Positions 17,295 through 26,921 are shown, numbered from the stretch's first letter. The stretch: DNA of 64,000 nt from Verrucomicrobiota bacterium (GCA_013285645.1 JABDHJ010000004.1:61802-125801); one strand, 5' to 3'. Notes: generated from the sequence alone by a model not told the origin. Numbers and translations are program-made.

Positions 17295-19906
17295 TCCCCA
17301 GCGAAGCTAAACCTTGGATTTTCTCCATGAACCGTACTTTACCCCTCATTGCATTGTCGCTTGTCTTGGCCCAGGTTAGGCTCTCCGCTCAGGATGTGGC
17401 AGCGGCAGATCCGGGAGCTACAGCCGCGGCTGCTCAAGCGGCATCCGCTCCTGCTCCTCTGACGCCGCCTGCGGATAACGCGCCGGTTCCAGCTCCGGGG
17501 ACGACGAGTTCAACGACAACTACCACTACGACGACAACTCTGGCGCCGGCTGATAACGCTCCTGCTCCTGTAGTAAAGACGACGACTTCGACTCCGATGT
17601 CCCAGCAAGAGGTCGCGCGAATTCAACAACAGGAAATCATTCGCCGACAGGAGTTGATGTTCCGGGCGAATCAAGCCCTCGCCGCTGCTCAAAAAGCCGA
17701 GCTCGGTACAAACTATCCGGAAGCTCGTACAAACTACCTTTTCGCAGCCGAGGCGTTTGGATCGATCTCCCGCTCGACCGCATCCTATGCAAAAGCGGCT
17801 GAAGGTCTGACCCGCGTCGATCTCCAACTCTACGACGATGCCTTGAAAGTGGGCGATACGGCCCGCGCCAAACTATTGATCGACGAAGTCGTCAAATACA
17901 ATCCCAACAACCAATTGGCCAATCAAAAATTGGCGCAGATCAACCACGCCATCGCCAATCCCAACGATACGTCTCTCTTTGGTAATCCGGCGGTTACCCC
18001 TGGCTTTGTCAACAAGGTCGACGAAGTTCAACAGCTCTTCATCGAAGCCGAGCAGTATCGACGCACCGGGCAATGGGACTTGGCCGAGGCGAAGCTTAAG
18101 CGCATTCTGGGAATCGACCAGTATAACAAGGCAGCCACCGCAGAACTGAAGCGGATCACCGCTGAGAAAATCGCCTATGACGAAGCAGCCCGTACCGAGA
18201 CCCGGGACGAGCGTTTGCGCCAAGTCGAGGAGAAATGGTACGAGCCAATCGTTAATAAGGACGCCGGAAAAGACGCGCAGGAGAACCAGCCGACAATTAC
18301 CCGGGCCAGCAATTTCGATATCGACCAGAGACTCCACAGCATCTTTTTGTCGCTCGACTTTACGAATGCTACGATCGAAGAAGCGACCAACTTCCTCAGC
18401 ATCAAGAGCAAAGAACTTGATGAACCGAACCATAAGGGAGTCAACTTCATCATCCAGCCCGAAGCTTCAACGACAGCAAAGCCGATTACGCTGACCTTGA
18501 ATAACGTCCCGCTAGATGAAGCCCTGCGCTACGTCTGCCAACTCGCCAACGTGAAGTACAAGGTTCAGGACTACGCCATCTCGATTGTTCCTTTCAATCA
18601 AAATACGGATGACCTGATCAGCCGTAATTTTAACGTGCAGCCCAATTTTGTGGTGCCGCCCTCTACCACTACCACGGTAACGAGTCTCACCTTGGCCAGG
18701 CCCGTGCCGGGCGCCACTCCAACGACACCGACAAGCGATACCCCGACCGATCCCGTGCTCGAAGCTTTGGAGGCTAAAGGCGTGAAATTTCCTCCCGGGG
18801 CCAGCGCTGTTTATACCCCCAGTACAGGCCAACTCACCGTCGTGAATACGGCCGATCAGATGGAGCTGATTGAAGAACTGGTCAATGCCGGTCAGGCCCC
18901 CACGCTGATGGTCCGTATTTCCACCAAGTTCGTGGAAATCAACCAGACTGACCTGAATGATATCACCGCCAATGTCGGCGTGGCCTACACGGCTGCGGGG
19001 ATACCTCCTGCGGGCTCGTCGGCGACAAACACGAAGTTCTTGCAGACGGTCAGCTTTAACACCGCATTGGCTGGCTCGCCCGGTTTTGCACCCAACAGCA
19101 TTGATCAATTAATCCAACCGACGACAGCTGGGTTTAGCGGTCTTGCCGTTGATGGATTTATTGGGCCAGTGGCCTACAACCTGATCATCACCGCCCTTTC
19201 CCAAAAGAAAAGTTTCGACATGCTCTCGGACCCTTTCACGATCGTCAAGAGCGGCGAACAGGGCGTGGTTGAGTCCGTTCGTGTGTTCCCTTATCCGATC
19301 GCTTTTGATCCGCCTCAACTGGTGACTCCACCTACCAACAATGTCGGTAATAATAACGTTGCCGTTGTTAGCCCGCCCGTTGTTATCGCGACCACTCCGA
19401 CCGACTTCAAGCGACGCAATGTGGGCGTGCGCCTGGTGGTGCGGCCTCAGGTCACGGCGGATAATAAGACCGTTGATCTGAATCTGGTTCCTGAAGTCAC
19501 CGACTTTCAGGGCTTCATTAATTATGGCAGCGCCATCTTTGTCGGTAATCCCGACGGAACTTCATCCCTGCTATCCACCAACGATATCAATCAGCCCGTT
19601 TTCCAGACACGCCGGATCACGACCAAGGTTCTCATTCGTGATAGTTCGACCGTGGTCTTGGGTGGGTTGATGCGCGACGATGTGCAGAATATCAATGACA
19701 AGGTCCCAGGCTTGGCTGATCTGCCACTGATCGGTCGGTTGTTTCAATCCAAGGCGACCGAGTCGACCAAGCGAAATCTTATCATCTTTGTCACGGCGAA
19801 CATTTACACCAATGACGGTGAGCTTCTAAATACACCCGATGTTGTAAACGCAGCGGACGTTCTGACCGGTCGCGCCAACGGCTTTACACCGGCGGGCACC
19901 CAGTAA
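17291..19906 (+). CDS. Secretin paralogue, copy 2
   Basis: The 871-residue protein has the same architecture as its upstream neighbour: export signal (MNRTLPLIALSLVLAQVRLSAQ), a Thr/Pro/Ala-rich low-complexity stretch at about residues 35-110, TPR-like helices, and a secretin core with SSTVVLGGLMRDD and KVPGLADLPLIGRLFQSK. The ATG overlaps the previous TGA and has GAGGGGA about 11 bases upstream. A second ATG at 17327 gives a shorter, more normal signal peptide but lacks a ribosome site, so translation coupling favours 17291. The pair looks like a tandem duplication that has since diverged strongly. Confidence 0.9.
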   Translation: MIPSEAKPWIFSMNRTLPLIALSLVLAQVRLSAQDVAAADPGATAAAAQAASAPAPLTPPADNAPVPAPGTTSSTTTTTTTTTLAPADNAPAPVVKTTTSTPMSQQEVARIQQQEIIRRQELMFRANQALAAAQKAELGTNYPEARTNYLFAAEAFGSISRSTASYAKAAEGLTRVDLQLYDDALKVGDTARAKLLIDEVVKYNPNNQLANQKLAQINHAIANPNDTSLFGNPAVTPGFVNKVDEVQQLFIEAEQYRRTGQWDLAEAKLKRILGIDQYNKAATAELKRITAEKIAYDEAARTETRDERLRQVEEKWYEPIVNKDAGKDAQENQPTITRASNFDIDQRLHSIFLSLDFTNATIEEATNFLSIKSKELDEPNHKGVNFIIQPEASTTAKPITLTLNNVPLDEALRYVCQLANVKYKVQDYAISIVPFNQNTDDLISRNFNVQPNFVVPPSTTTTVTSLTLARPVPGATPTTPTSDTPTDPVLEALEAKGVKFPPGASAVYTPSTGQLTVVNTADQMELIEELVNAGQAPTLMVRISTKFVEINQTDLNDITANVGVAYTAAGIPPAGSSATNTKFLQTVSFNTALAGSPGFAPNSIDQLIQPTTAGFSGLAVDGFIGPVAYNLIITALSQKKSFDMLSDPFTIVKSGEQGVVESVRVFPYPIAFDPPQLVTPPTNNVGNNNVAVVSPPVVIATTPTDFKRRNVGVRLVVRPQVTADNKTVDLNLVPEVTDFQGFINYGSAIFVGNPDGTSSLLSTNDINQPVFQTRRITTKVLIRDSSTVVLGGLMRDDVQNINDKVPGLADLPLIGRLFQSKATESTKRNLIIFVTANIYTNDGELLNTPDVVNAADVLTGRANGFTPAGTQ

Positions 19907-20007
19907 TTCGGAGCAACCTCTCTTTCCACTCTTCGACCACGGTGAAAGAATGGCGATCTCCAAGCTGTGTTCTTGCGGCAGTCCTTTCGGACTGCCTATA
20001 GTCTTGC

Positions 20008-20475
20008 ATGGTTGATAAATCATCGCCCGGCAACCTGAGTGACCAGCCAGCTTCAGGACGCGCCCCAGAGGCTTACGGATGGCTCCGCTGGACCATCCGG
20101 ATCACGGGCATCCTCCTGATGTTTGGCGGGACGATTTATCTCGGCAGGACGGCGTCGGATCTGCTTACCGATAAGAAATCCGGCAGTGGCTTGTTTGTCG
20201 TCGTTGTCTCGCTGGTTGCGCTCGGCCTGGGGATTTATGTGCTGCGAATCGGGCTCGCTATGCTTCGATCGATAAATGCCCGTACCATCGGCAGTTTTTC
20301 CTTTGTTTTTGCCCTGATCTACACCTTCATCCTGGTCCACATTGTGCCTTCCACGAGCATGTTCAGCGATCATCCGGTCCTGGTCTGTTTGGTGATATTT
20401 CTCTGTTTCGGACTCTCGTACTGGATTCTAAAGAGCATTTTATTTCGACTTCTTCTCCCTCGGGAAGAGCCGTGA
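20008..20475 (+). CDS. Four-helix membrane protein of unknown function
   Basis: The 155-residue protein has a hydrophilic N-terminus of about 25 residues and four predicted membrane helices: WTIRITGILLMFGGTIYL, LFVVVVSLVALGLGIYVL, FSFVFALIYTFILVHIV and VLVCLVIFLCFGLSYWIL. I do not recognise a family. It follows the secretin pair by about 100 bases and is followed on the same strand by another small membrane protein, so the two may be co-transcribed. A link with the pilus-like locus is possible but not shown. Confidence 0.72.
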   Translation: MVDKSSPGNLSDQPASGRAPEAYGWLRWTIRITGILLMFGGTIYLGRTASDLLTDKKSGSGLFVVVVSLVALGLGIYVLRIGLAMLRSINARTIGSFSFVFALIYTFILVHIVPSTSMFSDHPVLVCLVIFLCFGLSYWILKSILFRLLLPREEP

Positions 20476-20505
20476 TTTTCAACTTCACTTTGACATTCCG
20501 CCCGG

Positions 20506-20907
20506 ATGCGTGATTCTTTAGGAAATATGGTTTCCGGCGATGTAGGGAGTTTAAAGATCGGGGATTTACTCACCCTCGCTACCGTCGCGGGCATCGTTCT
20601 CGGAACGGCCTTGATCGTTTTTATCGCCTGTTTTTGCTGGTTTCGACGGGAGCAAAACCGATTGAAAAAGGAGATTCTCCATTCAATCGTGACTGCCGGA
20701 CGGGAACCCGAGGGAGTTTTTCTAACCGGAAAGGAAGCCGCGGTGCACGGCGAATTGATCGCCCAATTCAAGGTCAGCTACGGCAAACAGGTGGTCTCGA
20801 TTTTGGAATCGGAAGGCAAGCGCTTCATCCATGTCGACGGTGAACTCTCCGCGAAGGAACGGGCCAAGATGATTCACTATCTCAAGTCCGAAGGCTTCGT
20901 CTCGTGA
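20506..20907 (+). CDS. Single-pass membrane protein of unknown function
   Basis: A 133-residue protein with one membrane helix (LATVAGIVLGTALIVFIACFCWF, about residues 24-46) followed by a basic stretch and a soluble C-terminal domain of about 80 residues, ending SAKERAKMIHYLKSEGFVS. An in-frame ATG at 20527 preceded by AGGA at three bases is an alternative start. No known family is recognised. It lies 30 bases downstream of the four-helix protein gene. Confidence 0.68.
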   Translation: MRDSLGNMVSGDVGSLKIGDLLTLATVAGIVLGTALIVFIACFCWFRREQNRLKKEILHSIVTAGREPEGVFLTGKEAAVHGELIAQFKVSYGKQVVSILESEGKRFIHVDGELSAKERAKMIHYLKSEGFVS

Positions 20908-20992
20908 TGAATCGGTTTGCTAATTTGTAACCTGTCCGTCCCTTGCCAGGTTGCGGAAGCGACACCATATTGGGGCCGGGTAATGGATTGTT

Positions 20993-21691
20993 ATGCTTTT
21001 TGACCCTGTATATTGGTTAATGCTTGGCGCGACCGCCCTGCTCTCTTTTGGAGCAATGGCCTACCTGAAGAGCGTTTACGCCAAGGCTTCGCAAGTGGCC
21101 ATTGCTTCCGGATTAACTGGCGCGCAGGCCGCCGCCCGCATCCTACAGTGGGCGGGTATTGGCGATGTGGAGATTGTGCAAGGCGAGAGCTTCCTCGGCG
21201 ATCACTACGATCCACTAAACAAGAAACTCGTTCTTTCCCCGGAAAATTACGCGGGCAGTTCCGCCGCCAACGTTGGCGTGGCAGCGCATGAGTGCGGGCA
21301 TGCCTTGCAGCATCAGAAACACTACGCTCCGCTCCAGATTCGCATGAGCGCCGTCTATGCGACGAATTTCGCCAGCAGCGCAGTATTCTATGTCATCTTT
21401 GCTTCGTTGACGTTTGGGTTGATCGGCACGCACCTGGCCTTATTGATCGCGGCGGTTTGCTTTAGCATCATGATTTTTTTTCAACTCATCACATTGCCTG
21501 TCGAGTTTGACGCCAGTGCGCGAGCCAAGGTCGTCCTGCAACAACTCGGCATCATTCGTCCGGGGGGCGAGGCAGACGCGGTCAACTCGACCTTGAACGC
21601 AGCCGGGCTCACTTATGTGGCGGCTTTGATCGGTACAATCCTGACAGCTGCCTATTGGATCATGCTGCTCCTGGGGCGCTCGCGTAACTAA
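20993..21691 (+). CDS. Membrane-bound neutral zinc metallopeptidase (YugP/COG2738 type)
   Basis: The 232-residue protein has the zinc motif AAHECGHALQHQKHY near residue 98 (HExxH in the form HECGH, with Glu as general base). It carries hydrophobic helices at the N-terminus (YWLMLGATALLSFGAMAYL), centre (SAVFYVIFASLTFGLIGTHLALLIAAVCFSIMIF) and C-terminus (LIGTILTAAYWIMLLLG). DASARAKVVLQQLGII is typical of the family. Its substrates are unknown; a role in envelope protein turnover is likely. It ends 10 bases before the end of the convergent ABC ATPase gene. Confidence 0.93.
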   Translation: MLFDPVYWLMLGATALLSFGAMAYLKSVYAKASQVAIASGLTGAQAAARILQWAGIGDVEIVQGESFLGDHYDPLNKKLVLSPENYAGSSAANVGVAAHECGHALQHQKHYAPLQIRMSAVYATNFASSAVFYVIFASLTFGLIGTHLALLIAAVCFSIMIFFQLITLPVEFDASARAKVVLQQLGIIRPGGEADAVNSTLNAAGLTYVAALIGTILTAAYWIMLLLGRSRN

Positions 21692-21701
21692 AGCTGCGGT
21701 T

Positions 21702-22676
21702 TCAGAATAAAATCAGGCTTTCGGGAGCGACTTGGAAGTGGAGCTTCTCTCCCGGTGGTACCATCTTGCGTGCCCATAGCTTGAGCGTTTCACCGGTCGC
21801 GGTTTCGACCGCCAACTCGGCTTTGCTGCCCAGATAAGTGGCATGTTTGACCACCGCGGCCACACCATCTCCGGTCAGGTGCGCGGATTCCGGTCGAAAC
21901 CCGATCTTGCGATCGGATGGGGCGCCAAGCATCGCGGCGAGGGGATTGCCGGGAGCGAGTACGTTAATTTCCCCCATAAAGCGGGCGGCGAATTCGTTCA
22001 CTGGATGCTCGTAAATTTCCGACGGCGCTCCAATCTGCTCGATGCGGCCTTGATTCATGACAGCCACTCGATCAGCCAGCGAGAGCGCTTCCTCCTGGTC
22101 GTGCGTGACATAAAGGCAAGTGGTGCGCGTTTCGCGGTGGATGCGTTGCAGTTCCTCGCGCAGTTCGAGACGCAGGCGCGCATCGAGATTGGAGAGCGGT
22201 TCATCGAGAAGAATCAAATCGGGCTCGACCGCGAGCGCCCGGGCCAGGGCGACGCGCTGTTGTTGCCCGCCGGAAAGCTGCGCTGGCTTTCGTTGTGCCA
22301 GATCCTCCAGCCGCACGACGCGCAGGGCATCGGTTACGCGCTTTTCAATTGTACTTGTGTCGAGCTTCCTCGCACGCGGTCCATACGCGACGTTTTCATA
22401 GACCGTGAGATGCGGCCAAATCGCGTAATTCTGAAAGACCATCGCCGTGTTGCGGTCTTGCGGCGGCACATCATTCATCCGCTTCTTTTCAAAAAGAATA
22501 TCGCCTTCATCCGGTTCGACGAACCCCGCCAGCATCCGCAGCACGGTCGTTTTTCCGCAACCGGACGGCCCGAGCAAAAAGAACATCTCGCCCGGCTGGA
22601 TCGCAAACGAGACATCGTTCACGACGCGATTGTCCGGCCCGAACGATTTTACGAGATGGTTGACGGTGATGGTCAT
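21702..22676 (-). CDS. ABC transporter ATP-binding protein (FbpC/PotA-like)
   Basis: The 324-residue protein starts MTITVNHLVKSFGPDN. The open frame reaches further upstream, but that part only shadows the neighbouring gene. The ATPase core is complete: Walker A GPSGCGKTT near residue 37, Q-loop VFQNYAIWPH, signature LSGGQQQRVALARAL, Walker B LILLDEPLSNLD, and the switch His in YVTHDQEEAL. The C-terminal TOBE-type domain (about 240-324) ends FQVAPESLILF. Family members power import of iron, polyamines or similar solutes. It lies 22 bases after the binding-protein gene; no permease gene is present. Confidence 0.94.
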   Translation of the reverse strand: MTITVNHLVKSFGPDNRVVNDVSFAIQPGEMFFLLGPSGCGKTTVLRMLAGFVEPDEGDILFEKKRMNDVPPQDRNTAMVFQNYAIWPHLTVYENVAYGPRARKLDTSTIEKRVTDALRVVRLEDLAQRKPAQLSGGQQQRVALARALAVEPDLILLDEPLSNLDARLRLELREELQRIHRETRTTCLYVTHDQEEALSLADRVAVMNQGRIEQIGAPSEIYEHPVNEFAARFMGEINVLAPGNPLAAMLGAPSDRKIGFRPESAHLTGDGVAAVVKHATYLGSKAELAVETATGETLKLWARKMVPPGEKLHFQVAPESLILF

Positions 22677-22698
22677 GGATGGGTGCGGGCAATGACTA

Positions 22699-24087
22699 TC
22701 AATTCGCGACGATTTGAGCGAGCAGCCTTTTATAACGATTAAGCGCGTCGTTTTGCCACTGATTAACGAGAGCGGTGCGTTTGATCGGATCTTTCCAGTC
22801 CGTATCGGCCAGATGAAGCAGCTCTTTTTCCGAGCAGGGAGTTGCGACAAAGTCAGCGAGTAACGCAGCCTGACGGTCGGAAGAAAGCTTTTGCGCAGCG
22901 GGCGAGTGCAGTGTCTCCCAGGCCCGGGCCATGACATCGTGCGTATCGATCATCCATGCGCCCATGATAACGCTCAGGATCGCGCGACGCTGGGTTCCGA
23001 GTTTGTTGTTGTAGACGAAATCGGAGTGCATCGTGAACGGATTGGTGGTGATGGGCGTGATTCCGGCGAGTTCGGTATAAAGCGCAGGCCAGACGCTCAT
23101 GCGATTGACGACGTAACGGGTTGAGCCGCCCGGCGAGCCCTTGGGCATCATCCAGAGCAGTTGCCCGTCGCGCCCGAGGACAAATTCCATGAAGCGTCGC
23201 GCCATCTCGGGGTGAGGGGGATTTTTCAAGATCGCGATGCTGTCAGGCGTGATGACGGTCTGCCCTTGCGGCAGGACAAAACTCACATTTCCGGTGCCGT
23301 AAAAACCGGCCTGCGCCTGGCCGTAGACATCAATGGCGACGCCGTAAGCCGCATCGCCGACGCCCACTTCGATGGCTGCCGAGGCGGACGAGGCAAGGAA
23401 GTTGCGCGTGTTGGCACTCATTTCCATCAGCACGGCCCAGCCCTTGTCCCAGCCGTAGGCTTGCAGGATGATCTCGTCGATCATCAAGGCGCTGCCGGAC
23501 GCCCGTGGATCGGTTGACGCGATCCAATTGAAGGTGGCGGGATTGGCGAGATCCTCCCACGTATGCACTTCAGGTAGACCCGCTGCTTTACGGGCTCGCT
23601 CGTTCGTAATAATTCCAAAGCCGGACAAAGCCGCCCCGAACCATTCGTGATCGGGATCATAGATTTCCATGCCGTTAAGTTTCGCTGGAATCTGGGCGAG
23701 AATATCCGCGGGTGGATCATACGGAGTAAGCAGCCCGTCCTTTTTGAAGGCGACGAACGGATCAACACCGCCGCCGTAGAGAACATCGATGCCTGCGCTC
23801 GGTCCGGCCTGATATTCGGAGCGGAGAAAGCGCACGATTTGAGAGGCACCGCCGCTGGCCTGACGCCACCGGATGATCGCGGGGCTCCCATATTTTTTCT
23901 GGTGCCATGCGGAAAAAGCGCGTGAAGTTTCCTCTTGGATACCGTCCCAGTGTGGGGAAATGACAACGACTTCATTTTCCGTCGCATGAGTGATCGCGAC
24001 AGAAAGAAGCGCCACGACACTACATAAGATCAGTTGTCGAAGTCGTGAAAAAAGGGGGATATTCATATGAAAGTCTGCCATTCTCAT
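22699..24087 (-). CDS. ABC transporter periplasmic solute-binding protein
   Basis: The protein has 462 residues from ATG 24087; starts at 24081 and 24066 are also possible. It has a signal peptide (LILCSVVALLSVAITHAT). The body resembles extracellular solute-binding proteins of the iron/putrescine type, with VVVISPHWDGIQEETSRAF, SAGIDVLYGGGVDPFVAFKKDGLL and IITNERARKAAGLPEVHTWEDLANP. GDAAYGVAIDVYGQAQA matches the hinge region. The ligand is unknown. The gene precedes the ATPase gene, while the AsmA-like gene diverges from it only 28 bases away. A two-gene set lacking a permease is odd. Confidence 0.88.
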   Translation of the reverse strand: MRMADFHMNIPLFSRLRQLILCSVVALLSVAITHATENEVVVISPHWDGIQEETSRAFSAWHQKKYGSPAIIRWRQASGGASQIVRFLRSEYQAGPSAGIDVLYGGGVDPFVAFKKDGLLTPYDPPADILAQIPAKLNGMEIYDPDHEWFGAALSGFGIITNERARKAAGLPEVHTWEDLANPATFNWIASTDPRASGSALMIDEIILQAYGWDKGWAVLMEMSANTRNFLASSASAAIEVGVGDAAYGVAIDVYGQAQAGFYGTGNVSFVLPQGQTVITPDSIAILKNPPHPEMARRFMEFVLGRDGQLLWMMPKGSPGGSTRYVVNRMSVWPALYTELAGITPITTNPFTMHSDFVYNNKLGTQRRAILSVIMGAWMIDTHDVMARAWETLHSPAAQKLSSDRQAALLADFVATPCSEKELLHLADTDWKDPIKRTALVNQWQNDALNRYKRLLAQIVAN

Positions 24088-24114
24088 CTCGTCGAAGAGT
24101 TAGTCTAACCAGAT

Positions 24115-26466
24115 ATGAAGTCTCCCCGCCACTACTTGAAACGCCTTTTGGCGCGGTTGGGACTCGGCACGCTCGTCACGATTGCTGTGCCGCTTTTGGT
24201 GGCGGTCCTGTGGATGCGCTTTTTTGGCCTGCCTGAGGTGGCCAAGGTCTATCTTTTAAGCGAGATCGAGCGGCGACACATTCTTCCGTTCCCGATCTCA
24301 GTGGATCGCCTGTTACTCGATCCCACCGGAGCCGTCTTGGCGGATCGCGTGACAGTCTATCGTGATGCCAATCGCCAGGATGTCATGCTCTTGGTCGATC
24401 AGGTCCGGGTCAGTTTTGCGTGGTTGAGTTGGTGGCGCGGCGGCGGCCTGATCGATAGCGCCAGTATCTCGAATGCCGAGGTCCGCTATCCCGTTGGGCC
24501 GGAGGTCACGCTCGATTTCCACGAGGTGAATGGCGAGGTCGCTTTCGACCAGCATGACATCAAGGTCGAGGATGCCCGCGCCCGCTTTTTGGACCTCGAT
24601 CTTTCCGTTCACGGGATCATTCATAATGACGGTTTTCCCGCTTCCAAGCCCGCGACCGATGAGCAGATCAAGGCACGGGAGGATATCTGGAAAACCGTTT
24701 TGACCACGATGGACGATGTCGGCACCGAGCAACCCATCGACGTGGAGCTTGAATTTGAAAGCTCGACGCGCGATCTCGGCAGCGGTCGTGCTAATTTTAC
24801 GCTCGATGGTCGCAATCTCACCTGGCGTTCCGCACCGGTGAATGAGTTTTCCATTCACGGCAGTCTCAGCGACGGCGTGGTCGAACTCAGCGATTTCAAG
24901 ATCGCCCTGGATCGCGGGGACCTCAGCGCTTACGGCGAATGGAATCTCGCTGATCGCAACGCCGAATTGCAGTTCACCTCGTCCATGGATTTCACGACGC
25001 TGGCTCCTGCGTTTCCGGGGCCGCTTGGACAGGCGCTGAGCCGACTTGCTTTCCCCAATTCAACTCCGGGGATGACCGGGCGCGTGCTCTTCGATTTGCA
25101 GCAGGGATTTCACGCCGATGTCCAGGCTGACCTCGATTGGCGCGATTTCGTTTTCAATGGCGTTGCGTTCGATCAGCTGAGTATTCCCATCGCCTACGAC
25201 GGCAAAAGGCTGCTCATCCCGGGACTCAAGATTGCCGGGCAGGCGGGGGACGTGGACCTAGAGCTTTTCTTTGATGGAGCGAAGGATGCGCCGGGCCTCG
25301 ATGCAAAAATTACCTCCAATCTTGATCCGACCATTTTGAAGGGCGTCTTCGGGCAGGGGATGGATAATTTTCTCAACAGTTGCAGTTTTCAAGAGGGTGG
25401 CCCGAAGATTGTGGCAACGGCGAGCGGCAGCGCACTCAAGACCGATGCATGGACGGTCAAGGGCAAGGTGACAGCCGGAAAGTTCGTTTATAAAAACGCC
25501 GCCTTTGATACGGCCACATCTGATTTCACCTTTGCCGATTCCAAGCTAAACTTGCCCAATCTCGACCTCCATCGTCCCGAGGGAACGGGCAGCGGTGGCA
25601 TCGTTTACGACTTTAAAAATAGGTCGGTTGAACTCCATAATTTTGTGGCGCAAGTCAATGTCCAGGAAGTCGCGCCCGTCATGGGGCCCAAATTTACGGA
25701 GTACACGAAGCCGTATCGTTTCACGAAACCTCCTCTGGTTCATGCGAATGGCACGGTCGATCTTCAGAGTGATAAAAAAGACCTCAACACCGATCTAATC
25801 GTGGACATCGATGGGAAATCGCCGATGGAGTGGACGCTTTTTGGTGTTCCCTTTTCATTCGATAACCCCAATGGAACGCTCACGTTCAAGAATCGCCGCA
25901 TGCTGGTTAACATGAAACAATGCGGCTTCTATGACGGTTCCATGACCGGCGTGATGGACATGGATTTGCGGGAGAATCCCGCTGCTTACGTTCTCGATCT
26001 CAACCTGACCAAGGTCGACTTCAAGAAGTTCATGATCCGCACCTATGGCTATCCTAAATCGACCGGCCAGATGACCATCACCACCCATCTCGCCGGTGCG
26101 CTGGGCAAAATGGAAACGATGACGGGCAAGGGCGAGGTGAAAATTGAAGACGGCGACATCACTCCGATACCTTTCCTAGGTACTCTCACGCCGATGATTC
26201 CTGGCTTCTCCATTACCGACGCCGCGCACGGTGATTTCACCGTGGCGAAGGGCGTCGTGCATACCGACAACATGAACATCAGCAGCGAGACCGCCGCGCT
26301 GATCGGCAACGGCAGTTACAATTTCATCACGGACAATCTGGACCTCGATATGCGCGTCAATGGCAACGCCGTCTTCGGCATCCTGCTCTATCCCATCAGC
26401 AAGATTTTCGAGTATCACGGCACCGGCAAGATGAAGAGTCCAAAGTGGGAGCCGAAGAATTTTTGA
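24115..26466 (+). CDS. AsmA-like membrane-anchored protein
   Basis: A 783-residue protein with an N-terminal membrane helix (LVTIAVPLLVAVLWMRFF, about residues 18-35). A long series of beta-rich repeats follows, as in AsmA/TamB-type lipid-transfer proteins, for example VELSDFKIALDRGDLSAYG, LSIPIAYDGKRLLIPGLKIAG and FSFDNPNGTLTFKNRRM. The C-terminal region (GKGEVKIEDGDITPIPFLGTL) resembles the AsmA-like C-terminal domain. Members bridge the periplasm and move lipids or help outer-membrane assembly. It is divergent from the binding-protein gene, and its stop is followed within nine bases by a pseudopilin-like gene start. Confidence 0.82.
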   Translation: MKSPRHYLKRLLARLGLGTLVTIAVPLLVAVLWMRFFGLPEVAKVYLLSEIERRHILPFPISVDRLLLDPTGAVLADRVTVYRDANRQDVMLLVDQVRVSFAWLSWWRGGGLIDSASISNAEVRYPVGPEVTLDFHEVNGEVAFDQHDIKVEDARARFLDLDLSVHGIIHNDGFPASKPATDEQIKAREDIWKTVLTTMDDVGTEQPIDVELEFESSTRDLGSGRANFTLDGRNLTWRSAPVNEFSIHGSLSDGVVELSDFKIALDRGDLSAYGEWNLADRNAELQFTSSMDFTTLAPAFPGPLGQALSRLAFPNSTPGMTGRVLFDLQQGFHADVQADLDWRDFVFNGVAFDQLSIPIAYDGKRLLIPGLKIAGQAGDVDLELFFDGAKDAPGLDAKITSNLDPTILKGVFGQGMDNFLNSCSFQEGGPKIVATASGSALKTDAWTVKGKVTAGKFVYKNAAFDTATSDFTFADSKLNLPNLDLHRPEGTGSGGIVYDFKNRSVELHNFVAQVNVQEVAPVMGPKFTEYTKPYRFTKPPLVHANGTVDLQSDKKDLNTDLIVDIDGKSPMEWTLFGVPFSFDNPNGTLTFKNRRMLVNMKQCGFYDGSMTGVMDMDLRENPAAYVLDLNLTKVDFKKFMIRTYGYPKSTGQMTITTHLAGALGKMETMTGKGEVKIEDGDITPIPFLGTLTPMIPGFSITDAAHGDFTVAKGVVHTDNMNISSETAALIGNGSYNFITDNLDLDMRVNGNAVFGILLYPISKIFEYHGTGKMKSPKWEPKNF

Positions 26467-26474
26467 ACCCAGAA

Positions 26475-26921
26475 ATGGAGCAATCTGTGACTACTGTGCT
26501 GCCTGTACTTTCAAAACCGAAGTCCTCGAAGATATGGATAGTCTCGGTTACAGTTGTGGGATTGTTATTTCTTGTCGCCATAGTGCTGTATTTAGGAAGT
26601 GGGACCATCGGACCCGGACTTGGTGACGCGCCAGAAATCTACACGCGAACGAACATGGGGATGATCGAAGCGATATTTGCGAATTATATTCAGGATAACA
26701 GTGCGGTTCCTGTTTCGTCCGAGAATTATCGGTTGGTGCAGATATTTACGAAGAAATCAGACTTCACGCGCAATTCCCACACCGTTAACGCAAACCAAGA
26801 GTTTATCGATGGATGGGGAACGCCGTTCAGGTTCAAATTTGAATCAAAGGATAACATTGTAATTCTTTCCGCAGGCCCCGACAAAATCTTCGGCACTCCC
26901 GACGACATCACCAACCAGTAA
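26475..26921 (+). CDS. GspG-type pseudopilin-like protein
   Basis: The 148-residue protein begins MEQSVTTVLPVL; a start at 26445 would overlap the AsmA-like gene. A membrane helix (VTVVGLLFLVAIVLYLG, about residues 26-42) lacks the FTLIE-type prepilin peptidase site. The C-terminal part, DGWGTPFRFKFE followed by IVILSAGPDKIFGTPDDI, closely follows the major pseudopilin (GspG) end, DxWGxPyxY...vdixSxGpDgxxGTxDDI. It may be a membrane-tethered derivative of a type II secretion pseudopilin rather than a processed one. No other secretion gene adjoins it. Confidence 0.75.
   Translation: MEQSVTTVLPVLSKPKSSKIWIVSVTVVGLLFLVAIVLYLGSGTIGPGLGDAPEIYTRTNMGMIEAIFANYIQDNSAVPVSSENYRLVQIFTKKSDFTRNSHTVNANQEFIDGWGTPFRFKFESKDNIVILSAGPDKIFGTPDDITNQ

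Noticed and set aside
22677..22937. Upstream extension of the ABC ATPase frame
   Set aside because: It overlaps the binding-protein gene out of frame and carries no ATPase homology; the domain starts at 22676.
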